This document shows, piece by piece, positions 1 through 8,431 of a DNA stretch of 64,000 bases. The notes beneath the pieces were generated by a model. The model saw nothing but the letters and a program-made list of their open reading frames with translations, was not told where the DNA came from and made no database searches. The position numbers were made by a program, and so were the translations under genes. The stretch spans positions 4,526,001 through 4,590,000 of the forward strand of contig CM057141.1 of assembly GCA_029964075.1 (NCBI GenBank), written 5' to 3'. Within the stretch, counting starts at the first letter, position 1, and each line of letters opens with the position of its first letter. The DNA comes from Patiria pectinifera (lineage: Eukaryota > Echinodermata > Asteroidea > Valvatida > Asterinidae).

Positions 1-2284
1 CCAAAAGTTTCAAGTCTGAAGCCTTGCTGATTTGTCAGCGTGTTGGCCTATTCATCCGCTATCCAACAAGCTATAGTTTGTCAAAATCCATCCATGTTAA
101 GGTACCTTTAGACCGCGACATATGAGAGCCATGTCGGCTGGCGCTGACAGCCCTTGCTATGGGACTTACTGCACAAAAACGAAACTGGGGGCATCATGTA
201 CCTACGTCTGAAGCTCACTCCAAAAGTTTAAAGTCTGAAGCCTTGCTGATTTGTCAGCGTGTTGGCCTAATCATCCTCTATCCAACAAGCTATAGTTTGT
301 CAAAATCCATTTATGTTAAGGTACCTTTAGATCGCGACACATGAGAGCCATGTCGGCTGGCGCTGACAGCCCTTGCTATGGGACTTACTGCACAAAAACG
401 AAACTGGGGGCATCATGTACCTACGTCTGAGGCTCACTCCAAACGTTTCAAATCTGAAGCCTTGCCGATTTGTTAGCTTGTTGGTCTATTCATCCGCTAT
501 CCAACAAGCTATAGTTTGTCAAAATCTATCCATGTTGAGGTACCTCCAGACCGCGACACATGAGAGCCATGTCGGCTGGCGCTGACAGCCCTTGCTATGA
601 GACTTACTGCACAAAAACGAAACTGGGGGCATCATGTACTTACGTCTGAGGCTCACTCCAAATGTTTCAAATCTGAAGCCTTGCCGATTTGTCAGCTTGT
701 TGGTCTATTCATCCGCTATCCAACAAGCTATAGTTTGTCAAAATCCATCCATGTTAAGGTACCTTTAGACCGCGACACATGAGAGCCATGTCGGCTGGCG
801 CTGACAGCCCTTGCTATGGGACTTACTGCACAAAAACGAAACTGGGGGCATCATGTACCTACGTCTGGGGCTCACTCCAAAAGTTTCAAGTCTGAAGCCT
901 TGCCGATTTGTCAGCTTGTTGGCCTATTCATCCGCTATCCAACAAGCTATAGTTTGTCAAAATCCATCCATGTTAAGGTACCTTTAGACCGCGACACATG
1001 AGAGCCATGTCGGCTGGCGCTGACAGCCCTTGCTATGGGACTTACTGCACAAAAACGAAACTGGGGGCATCATGTACCTACGTCTGGGGCTCACTCCAAA
1101 AGTTTCAGGTCTGAAGCCTTGCCGATTAGTCAGCTTGTTGGCCTACTCATCCGCTATCCAACAAGCTATAGTTTGTCAAAATCCATTCATGTTCAGGTAC
1201 CTTTAGATCGCGACACATAAGAGGCATGTCGGCTGGCGCTGACAGCCCTTGCTATGGGACTTACTGCACAAAAACGAAACTGGGGGCATCATGTACCTAC
1301 GTCTGAGGCTCACTCTAAAAGTTTCAAGTTTGAAGCCTTGCCGATTTGTCAGCGTGTTGGCCTATTCATCCGCTATCCAACAAGCTATAGTTTGTCAAAA
1401 TCCATCCATGTTAAGGTACCTTTAGACCGCGACATATGAGAGCCATGTCGGCTGGCGCTGACAGCCCTTGCTATGGGACTTACTGCACAAAACCGAAACT
1501 GGGGGCATCATGTACCTACGTCTGAAGCTCACTCCAAAAGTTTAAAGTCTGAAGCCTTGCCAATTTGTCAGCTTGTTGGCCAATTCATCCGCTATCCAAC
1601 AAGTTATAGTTTGTCAAAATCGATCCACGTTGAGGTACCTTTAGACCGCGACACATGAGAGCCAAGTCGGCTGGCGCTGACAGCCCTTGCTATGGGACTT
1701 ACTGCACAAAAACGAAACTGGGGCATCATGTACCTACGTCTGGGGCTCACTCCAAAAGTTTCAAATCTGAAGCCTTGCCGATTCGTCAGGTTGTTGGCCT
1801 ATTCATCCGCTATTTAACAGCTATAGTTTGTCGAAATCCATCCATGTTAAGGTACCTTTAGACCGCGACGCATGAGAGCCATGTCGGCTGGCGCTGACAG
1901 CCCTTGCTATGGGACTTACTGCACAAAAACGAAACTGGGGGCATCATGTACCTACGTCTGGGGCTCACTCCAAAAGTTTCAAGTCTGAAGCCTTGCCGAT
2001 TTGTCAGGTTGTTGGCCTATTCATCCGCTATCCAACAAGCTACAGTTTGAGAAAATCCATCCTTGTTGAGGTACCTTTAGACCGCGACACATGAGAGCCA
2101 TGTCGGCTGGCGCTGACAGGCCTTGCTATGGGACTTACGGCACAAAAACGAAACTCGGGGCATCATGTACCTACGTCTGGGGCTCACTCCAAAAGTTTCA
2201 AGTTTGAAGCCTTGCCGATTTGTCAGCTTGTTGGCCTATTCATCCGCTATCCAACAAGCTATAGTTTGAGAAAATCTATCCTTG
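1..2284 (+). repeat. 219-bp satellite array, left segment (about 10.4 copies)
   Basis: Head-to-tail copies of a 219-bp unit, seen as the phrase ATGGGACTTACTGCAC recurring at 159, 378, 816, 1035, 1254 and 1473. The window opens inside a copy at phase 62, counting from that ATG. The last copy starts at 2128 and breaks off at 2284 (phase 157), where non-satellite DNA begins. These copies are more varied than those in the middle of the large array: for example GTCAGCGTG for GTCAGCTTG, AATTTGTCAG at 1561, and a 217-bp copy at 1692-1908 with two one-base deletions. That is expected near an array edge, where unequal exchange homogenises less. Orientation is the same as the right-hand array, so both were probably once one array. 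I see no coding role. Confidence 0.97.
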
Positions 2285-3120
2285 AATATCACGCCGCCTA
2301 GCTGCTGGGACGTGGCCCACAGGGCTTCCCTCACGCTGATCTGGGCCGGGCCTCCAACAATAATTCCATACCACAGTATAATTTTTTCATTCTTGTCGAT
2401 ATCAAACGATAACGCAACGAGACTCTGGCTTGCCAAATTAACAAAATAACACCAAAAAGTTAAAGCACGTCCACAGAAATAAGCTTTGCTGAAAACTTTC
2501 CAGGCCTTCTGCTGATGGTGATTTTTTTTATAACCACGCAAGGTGCTGAACAGCATTTTTCCGAAAAGTTATTGTTCGCTCCTCCAAATTAATTGCAGAA
2601 CAGGCGTTCGGCGCCAATTGCTTTTTTTTGTTTAAGGACCGCTGCGTAAAATGCACGTGAAAAAAGGATTGATATCAGTGTTTCCAGAGCGGAAGGTGCG
2701 GAGAAGTGTTGTCCGAAAATTATTTTCCATTTTGTAATTAATAAAGGGCATGTATAGTTGATCAAAATCAAAAAAAATATATCACGAATTGACGAAACAC
2801 ACAAATTGCACAGCAGGGGTGTGGCACATTATTAATTCCATTTTAGATCACTTCGTGAAAGCCAGGCGGAAAAGTTAATTGATATTAGATTTGTTTCCGC
2901 AACCTTTATCTTCGTTAGTAATAACAATCAGGCGCATCCATGCGAGCACCACGGTTGAGAAATTAATATTTGACATATAGAAGTATGGAAAGAATATCAA
3001 ATTAATTTCCGCAACATTTCCAAACTATCGGGACACGCCAAGTGCGCGGCAATTTATTTTGCACGCGCTGTTTAATTATTTCGCGACATCCATGAGAGAG
3101 TGATATTGCGTTAGACAAGG
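2285..3120. other. Non-satellite intergenic DNA upstream of the receptor gene
   Basis: AT-rich sequence with no recognisable gene. A minus-strand open frame (2556 down to 2236) starts at a real ATG, but its last 16 or so codons are satellite and I recognise no protein family. Short direct repeats are visible: TCCGAAAAGTTATT near 2560 against TCCGAAAATTATTTT near 2711, and TTTCCGCAAC near 2895 and 3006. These are too short to define an element. The segment presumably holds distal regulatory DNA for the gene at 3343, but this is inferred from position only. Confidence 0.5.
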
Positions 3121-3218
3121 TTGGGCGCCAAACTACCGACCAATCAAGGAACTCAAAACAACAAATGGAATCTCAGACACACAAGTTGCAGAGTCAGTGA
3201 CAGCTTCGCGCATGCGTC
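3121..3218 (+). promoter_or_regulatory. Proximal promoter motifs (E2F-like, CCAAT, NRF1-like)
   Basis: Three motif matches lie in the 120 bases before the TATA box. GCGCCAAA (3125-3132) is the reverse complement of the E2F core TTTGGCGC. CCAATCA (3140-3146) fits an NF-Y CCAAT box about 95 bases upstream of the TATA box, a usual spacing. CGCGCATGCGT (3207-3217) contains the NRF1 core GCGCATGCG. Short motifs arise by chance, so the call rests on their clustering immediately upstream of a good TATA box and a long open frame. Confidence 0.4.
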
Positions 3219-3237
3219 GTGCGCTCAAAAAGAGGGG

Positions 3238-3245
3238 TATAAAAA
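3238..3245 (+). promoter_or_regulatory. TATA box of the receptor gene
   Basis: TATAAAAA is a strong match to the metazoan TATA consensus. Normal spacing puts transcription start near 3268, giving a leader of about 75 bases to the first in-frame ATG (3343) or about 185 bases to the better-context ATG (3454). The ATG at 3265 would lie at or before the cap site. Confidence 0.6.
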
Positions 3246-3342
3246 TCCGCAGTTGTGAGCGTGCATGACTTGTGTGGGTGCGGAGAGCGACGGCGTTTCA
3301 AGGAAAGAGACCGTGCTTTATTAAAGGCGAGACACTTATTTG

Positions 3343-4641
3343 ATGCGAATGAAAAGAGAGAGACAAATTTTTCCTGCTGAAAAGAGTTTGGAGTTCGACC
3401 ATCAAACACACCTTGCACCGCAGTCAGCCAGTCGGGAATTCTCAAAAGTGAACATGGAAACCACGGTGTCATTGTCGTTTTCCGAGCTCCAGTCCAGCAG
3501 CAACGAATCCTTGCTGGAGGAGGGCAGAAGCTGTGCGCTTGAAGCTACCGTCGTCTTAGATGCAACTAGGATCGAGTTTATCGACTCGAGGCTGTTGTAT
3601 TCTCGCTTACAAATCGTCTATATTTTCGTGGTGATACCGATCGTAACATCACTGGCCGTCATCACCAATGGCAGTTACCTCTTTGTTGTTGCCAAGACTA
3701 AGTCAATGCACACTGTCATTAACATCTACCTCTGTAATCTTGCTGTGGCTGATGTTTTGTTTTTGCTCTCAACGTGTGGGCTTTACATCTATTATTACTT
3801 CATTTCAGGCGGAGTATATGCAAATTTTCCAAACGCCGGCACATTGGACTGTAATTCAAGTCAATTTACAAACATTTTTTACGTGACATCGGCGATTTTA
3901 ATCGTTGCGGTTACTTTTGACAGATATTATGCCGTGTGCTACCCACTGAAGCATCGCATGTTCTCTAAAACTCGTGCAATCAAGATTACGATCGCTGCAT
4001 GGGTCTTCGCAGTTCTGTATCGAGTGAAGGACGTATTCGTATTCTGGTACAAAACGAGGGTTTGTGTCATTTGGCCCGATTTGCCTCGGTACTCCGAGCT
4101 GTCACCTGTCTTGGGATTCTGTGATACCATTTTCCCCGAGGAAGTCAGTATTTTGGTGGTTCATTTCTTGGACCCCTTGCTCTTTGTCCTCATGATGTTG
4201 GCCAACTCTCTTATGTACTTCAAAATTGTGAAGGCTCTGAAAAACCGACCGGCACAGCGAGATGGCCAGCAAGGGTTGAGCGACAGCGCTGACCGCACGC
4301 GTCGCAGTGTTACCCGCATGCTACTCGCCAATACCATCGTTTTCTTTATTTTAACCGCTCCCGAATTCATTCATAAATGCCTCCATGGTCTCCAACATTT
4401 GAAGGTAGAGTTGCCACCCGTACTGACAAATGTCGTGGGGGCCAATGTCACAGTTATAACTACGGGTATCTTGGTCAACATCAACTCCATGGTCAATCCA
4501 ATCATCTACAACGTCGCCAATTCCCGATACAGACAAGCTTACAGAGAGGCATTCCTACCGTGTCGTCAAACCGCCGATGGTCAACGTCGAAAACGACTGA
4601 GTCGTAACATTGTTGCCACCAGTATGACTGTTGATTCTTGA
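3343..4641 (+). CDS. Class A (rhodopsin-family) GPCR, orphan, probably peptide-type
   Basis: Single-exon gene for a seven-transmembrane receptor of 432 residues, expected at the plasma membrane and coupling to G proteins. Numbering is from the ATG at 3343. TM1 is about 89-117 with Asn109 (1.50). TM2 about 125-149 has LAVAD with Asp137 (2.50). TM3 about 171-197 has Cys170 (3.25), Ser183 (3.39) and DRY at 193-195. TM4 has Trp220. ECL2 has Cys241 and Cys260, one presumably bonding Cys170. TM5 has Pro278 and Tyr292; TM6 has Phe334 and Pro340; TM7 carries NPIIY at 385-389, then a short helix 8 and possible palmitoyl Cys407. Sequons are at Asn54 and Asn171. The sodium pocket (Asp137, Ser183, Asn381, Asn385) is intact. 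TM6 is unusual: the CWxP motif reads LTAP, so the toggle Trp is Thr338. The ATG at 3343 has weak context; the ATG at 3454 (residue 38; A at -3, G at +4) is stronger and would give 395 residues. TGA is at 4639. The long ECL2 and overall layout suggest a peptide receptor, but I cannot assign a ligand. Its only neighbours are repeats. Confidence 0.93.
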   Translation: MRMKRERQIFPAEKSLEFDHQTHLAPQSASREFSKVNMETTVSLSFSELQSSSNESLLEEGRSCALEATVVLDATRIEFIDSRLLYSRLQIVYIFVVIPIVTSLAVITNGSYLFVVAKTKSMHTVINIYLCNLAVADVLFLLSTCGLYIYYYFISGGVYANFPNAGTLDCNSSQFTNIFYVTSAILIVAVTFDRYYAVCYPLKHRMFSKTRAIKITIAAWVFAVLYRVKDVFVFWYKTRVCVIWPDLPRYSELSPVLGFCDTIFPEEVSILVVHFLDPLLFVLMMLANSLMYFKIVKALKNRPAQRDGQQGLSDSADRTRRSVTRMLLANTIVFFILTAPEFIHKCLHGLQHLKVELPPVLTNVVGANVTVITTGILVNINSMVNPIIYNVANSRYRQAYREAFLPCRQTADGQRRKRLSRNIVATSMTVDS

Positions 4642-4842
4642 AACATACTTATAGGGATATACATGTAGTAGTAGAAGACGAGCACGAATCAACGATCCTC
4701 ACGTAAATTTGAACTCGGGCATACGCAGTCTGTTTGAAAAACGGCCCAACTCCGACGCTTGCGACCTCACTTTCACACGGCTAGGTTACTTTGGTACTTT
4801 TTGTGATGCAACCTTCAGTCTTTTTTCATTTTAGCTTACTAC

Positions 4843-5480
4843 TAACAACAATTTGTGTCCGTCTAACTATTTTTGAAATAACTACAAAACCATGAAGTCA
4901 ATTTTGAAAATGTTTAATTGTGCAGATATTCCTTACATCCTTGGCCTAAATCCCTATGAGTTTTATTTAATTTCAGTAATGCATCACTGCGCAATGATCA
5001 GTAATGATCACAACAACATTTTGGGACACTGTGACCAAGTTCCTTGCCTTAATCAATTTCAGTGATGTGGTATGTAAGCTGTGTAATATTATGCATGTTG
5101 TGAAAAAGGGCTGATGTGGTTTGGATTGCATGGAATCATTTGCCCTTGAGCATTAAGCTTAGATCTTGCCATGATGACTGATAGCTTAGGCAAATGATTC
5201 CAATCCCAGCCACGCAGCATTTTTCTCAACATGACGGATTTTACACAACTAACTTAACACAGGATTGAAATTGATGAAGGCAATGAACTTGGTCGCAGGG
5301 TCCAAAAATGTTGTTGTGATCAATTGAAAATTGTGTAGTGATGCGTAAATGAAATGAAACCCAGTGGGGTTTTGGCCAAGGGTAATATGAGTATCTGCAC
5401 AATCAAACAATTTCAAAACTAACTTCATGCGGTTTTGTAGTTATTTCAAAAAATAGTCCGACGTACACTTTTGTTTGGGA
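4843..5480. repeat. Long imperfect inverted repeat (foldback/MITE-like element)
   Basis: Two arms of about 280-310 bases are reverse complements at roughly 75-80% identity by eye, centred near 5166. Inner ends: GGAATCATTTGCC (5132-5144) pairs with GGCAAATGATTCC (5189-5201). Outer ends: TTTTTGAAATAACTACAAAA (from about 4870) pairs with TTTTGTAGTTATTTCAAAAA (near 5433-5452). TGATCACAACAACATTTT near 5006 pairs with AAAATGTTGTTGTGATCA near 5306-5323. The loop is about 44 bases. CATTTTA occurs at 4827-4833 and again at 5481-5487, a possible 7-base target duplication. There is no internal open frame, so this fits a non-autonomous foldback element rather than a coding transposon. In RNA the arms would form a long mismatched hairpin. 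Confidence 0.8.
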
Positions 5481-5670
5481 CATTTTACTATAGTATAGAT
5501 CAGATATATAAATTGTTTATTGCATGTAAATCAGCCTCCTCGTCACGTGTAGCGGAATTATGTAAAGCTGTTAAACAATATCGTGATGTAAACAATTGGT
5601 AAAGATAATGTAATGTTAAGTATTCCTCACTTGTTACATGTTAGTGGAGTGCATTTTATTAAGCCTTTAA

Positions 5671-5676
5671 AATAAA
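5671..5676 (+). terminator. Polyadenylation signal AATAAA
   Basis: Canonical hexamer, the first on the plus strand after the receptor stop codon. TGTCCGTTGTT follows at about 5690-5700, a plausible GU-rich downstream element. A second AATAAA at 6167-6172 could serve as an alternative distal site. Confidence 0.5.
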
Positions 5677-5712
5677 AACACAAATTGCATGTCCGTTGTT
5701 CAACACGCTTTG

Positions 5713-5812
5713 TTTAGGGTTAGACTTTTCGGGGTAAGGATTTGAAGTTAATGGTGGGGTTTTAGGGTTGGGAAAGGTTTAGGGGTTAGGATTAGGGTGA
5801 GGTTTAGGGTTT
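5713..5812 (+). repeat. Degenerate interstitial telomere-like repeat (TTAGGG)n
   Basis: TTAGGG occurs exactly at 5714, 5762, 5779, 5792 and 5804, separated by related G-rich words such as GGGGTAAGGA and GGGGTTAGG. TTAGGG is the usual metazoan telomere unit. The tract is short and decayed, so it is an internal relic or a G-rich simple repeat rather than a chromosome end. Its G runs could allow a G-quadruplex on the plus strand. Confidence 0.65.
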
Positions 5813-5814
5813 TA

Positions 5815-6725
5815 ACGATTTTTTTTTGATAGGTTAGATTAGAATAAGACCACAAATATTATCAACATAGGAACTCGGCAGCCCAGTTTGTTTAAACGTT
5901 TTGGACAGGTAGTTATTTAAGGATGTGATGACGTAAGGGTGACATCACAAAATTACGCATATTTTAAACAAGCAGTTTATTGTTTGTACTAGGTTTAATT
6001 TCCTTCACGCGTTATTATTATTACTATTATAATTATTGGTTTATTTGACACTTGTAAGGCTGAGTTGTACAGTGGTTATATCATTTGGGCCTTTAAAAAC
6101 ACGATATTTTTGTTCACAAATAATACTAATTCATTTGTACAAAATGAATTACAAAATTTTGGAAAGAATAAAACACACAAAGATGCCGTTATTGCAAACA
6201 TTGAAAGCGAATGACTAAAACCGGCAGACATCTCGCAAAATTAAATTCGATAACCAGAGGAATATATAAGAGACGTCCCCCACCGACAGATTGTGGCAAA
6301 TATTAAAAGATTTTATGAAAAAAAGTCACTTGGAATTGAATAGTATACTAATTATTGAATAATATACGAAAAAAAAATAACGTAAACATTAATCACCGTC
6401 ATATTGGTACGTAGGTGAAATAAATGACATATCCAGCAAACTTGACACAAAAAGTATTTAAAGGGACATAATGACAATTTGAGACTTATTTCCATGTAGA
6501 CACTTCTGTTTGTATTTTAAATTCACTTAACTTTGATATTCCGGTAACCCAGAAGTATATTATGTCAGACGACATTCAACGATATGAATTGAACTCTTAA
6601 AAAAAGTTACGGTGTATCACATTAAAAAGTATACTATATATTAATCGATTTTTCTTTGTCATTGGTTAATGAATGCGGTCATTTTTAGACCTAAGGTAAA
6701 ACCGCTTCAGCATAACTTCACAGTA
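5815..6725. other. AT-rich intergenic DNA without a recognisable gene
   Basis: No credible coding region: the open frame near 6036 lacks an ATG start and resembles no protein. Contents are a short ATT-rich simple repeat (about 6012-6037), a small near-palindrome around 5924-5948 (GTGATGAC paired with GACATCAC), and an AATAAA at 6167. I see nothing else. Confidence 0.5.
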
Positions 6726-6999
6726 CAGTGGCGTAGCCAGCGGGCGGGTAAGGGGGTATTTAACCCCCCCCCCCCAATATTTTGTAAAGACTGCCCTTTT
6801 CTATAAAAGTGCCCCCTTTCACCAGCGTTTACCCCCCAACATTTGTAAGGAGTGCCCCCACTTTTTGATTTTTACCGAGCTGGAGGCCAAGTGACCAGAG
6901 AAAAAAACCTGTCTACATTTCAGCACGGATGTGTGAGCGCCCTTTTCACGAACTTTTTACCCCCCCTTCCACAATAAATATGTCCATGCTACGAAACTG
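6726..6999. mobile_element. hAT-like non-autonomous transposon relic
   Basis: The left end CAGTGGCGTAGCCAG (6726-6740) matches a terminal-repeat type I know from animal hAT-type elements. The right end, reversed, reads CAGTTTCGTAGCATGG (6984-6999), sharing the CAG and CGTAGC blocks. The interior has alternating runs of C and G, including twelve C at 6764-6775, and no open frame. I could not find a matching 8-base target duplication in the flanks, so the boundaries are uncertain; this could be only the left end of a larger decayed copy. Confidence 0.4.
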
Positions 7000-7560
7000 C
7001 TGTATTTATAAAGACCTCTGGATTATTGTCGATGTTTGTTCTTAGTTCCAAGTTTAAGCTGTGTACAATTTAAAGAAAAGTTTCGAAGGATTATATCCTA
7101 GAATTTTTTTTAACTTGCCTTCAAACAATTAAAGGGAAATAATTACGACCAGCTCGATCACCCAACACTGAGGACGTAGTTTCCAAAAAGTTCCAAAACG
7201 TTGCGCTTGCGTCAAAATGTTCATGTCCAAAGCAAATACCGCGACACAGTGTCATTTATTTTATGTACGGCAGAAGCACGACGGTTGACGCAAAATGTTT
7301 ATTTAAATTTACGACACATCGCGTCGCCTCTCCAACCGGCGCAAAATTGCCAAACTACACGACGCGACGAAACGAGAGGGAATATATATGAAAACCCTTT
7401 GCACGATAACAACCATCAATATGCAAACCACATGATTCTGCTGCTAGGGACATTAAATCAATTACACTTCTGAACAATTAATTATGTCGAAAATAACGTT
7501 TCCTCACCTTCACCATGAGGTAACAATGATCCCGACATCAAAATTATACACACAGTCCAC
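7000..7560. other. Intergenic DNA, no gene recognised
   Basis: A 90-codon open frame at 7201 begins with TTG rather than ATG and resembles nothing I know; it is probably chance. The stretch contains an imperfect direct repeat: GCGTCAAAATGTTCAT near 7209 against GACGCAAAATGTTTAT near 7286, each followed by a CGACACA-type word. It may be a decayed mobile element, but there is not enough to name one. Confidence 0.4.
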
Positions 7561-7627
7561 ACACGTGTACCTGAAGTATTGAGGGCGCACTTCCGATTCC
7601 TGTGCTGCGCCTAGGGTCGATGTTATT

Positions 7628-7755
7628 TCTCAAACGCCACAGGTCAACCTCGTCCCCAGTGCTTACTTTATTTCCAACACGGTTTCCAATAGTAAAGCAG
7701 GTATTGGTGGGCGCGTACTGCTCGACACCCTGGGGACGAGGTTGGCCACAGGTCG
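7628..7755. repeat. Short inverted-repeat segment, MITE-like
   Basis: CAACCTCGTCCCCAG (7645-7659) is the exact reverse complement of CTGGGGACGAGGTTG (7730-7744), 70 bases apart. Just outside it are two GCCACAGGTC words (7636-7645 and 7746-7755), in direct rather than inverted orientation. There is no credible coding capacity. The segment is related to the minisatellite downstream: TCTCAAACGCCACAGGTC at 7628-7645 is the exact reverse complement of that repeat's core. From 7756 to about 8040 I see nothing assignable. Confidence 0.5.
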
Positions 7756-8040
7756 AACGCTGCATCAGCAGAAAGATCCGAAGGAAAATTGGTTTCGTAC
7801 CACACGAGGGCGCCGTGCGAGGCTGGTTTAGACTTGATCAAGTCATTCACTGGCTTAGCGTTGATAATTTAGCATGGAAGTGTTTCGTTATAAAAAAGTT
7901 TTTTGTGTGTTTTTCGTGTCTTTTTTTGCCAAATTTATCGTGCTTTCATTTGTATTATTAGTTACGTCTGAATTAAGTGCATAAACTATTATCAATATTT
8001 CATGCAAGTTATATGGAGGGTATAGAAAATTTCCGGCAAA

Positions 8041-8098
8041 GTAGTGCTTACCAAAATAATTCCCAAGCGTTCGGACCCGGTCCTTCTTCAGTGGTTTA
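8041..8098 (-). other. Possible degenerate hammerhead-like motif of a retroelement
   Basis: Read on the minus strand, CTGAAGAAGGACC is followed by GGGTCCGAAC. This has the order of a hammerhead core: CTGATGA-like, then a short stem (GGAC with GTCC), then GAA. Two core positions differ (CTGAAGA for CTGATGA and GAAC for GAAA), so self-cleavage is not expected. Penelope-like retroelements are known to carry hammerhead motifs, which makes a decayed retroelement end one possible source. The resemblance may be accidental. Confidence 0.2.
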
Positions 8099-8193
8099 TT
8101 GTTCCTGAATCTTTTTCATGTATTTCTGTGGAGTTATAACGAATAAGTCGACCTGTGTTTGGCACTGGCTGCGGAATAAATCTGCATGAGTGC

Positions 8194-8426
8194 ATCGACC
8201 TGTGGCGCCTTGAGATGGTTTTTGTACATGGTTTATAAATCGACCTGTGGCGTTTGAGATGGTTTTTGTACATGGTTTATATGCATGTTCAAGCTCATCG
8301 ACCTGTGGCGTTCAAGTTTGAGATGTTTTTTGTACATGTTTTTAATGCATGTTTATGCAAAATCGATCGGCCTGTGGCGTTTGAGATGGTTTTTGTACAT
8401 GGTTTATATATGCATGTATAGGCAAA
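8194..8426 (+). repeat. Minisatellite, four units of 45-69 bp
   Basis: Units begin at 8194, 8239, 8297 and 8366, with lengths 45, 58, 69 and 61. Each starts ATCGACCTGTGGCG (ATCGGCCTGTGGCG in the last), continues with TTTGAGATGGTTTTTGTACA, and ends with a variable AT-rich tail containing GCATGT. A weaker, partial unit may lie at 8149. A fifth unit starts ATCGACC at 8427 and is cut off by the satellite within those bases, so the array edge lies inside this minisatellite. Unit length varies by insertions in the tail. Confidence 0.85.
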
Positions 8427-8431
8427 ATCGA

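Larger units (their letters stand above)
4642..5690 (+). other. Probable 3' untranslated region of the receptor gene
   Basis: From the stop codon to just past the first AATAAA I can find on this strand (5671). No further coding potential is visible. If cleavage occurs near 5690 the 3' UTR is about 1.05 kb, and the foldback element at 4843-5480 would be transcribed as part of it. The extent is inferred; an earlier non-canonical cleavage site would exclude the element. Confidence 0.45.

Noticed and set aside
3194..3472. Minus-strand 92-codon frame overlapping the receptor 5' end
   Set aside because: It overlaps the promoter and start of a well-supported gene on the other strand and resembles no known protein; probably a chance frame.
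3668..4607. Several short frames on both strands within the receptor gene
   Set aside because: They overlap the GPCR coding sequence, whose motifs (DRY, NPxxY, TM helices) are unambiguous.
6036..6218. 60-codon frame in the AT-rich region
   Set aside because: Begins with TTG, AT-rich chance composition, no family resemblance.
7201..7961. Open frames of 90 codons (7201-7473) and 119 codons (7602-7961)
   Set aside because: The first starts at TTG and the second crosses the inverted-repeat segment; neither shows a recognisable domain.
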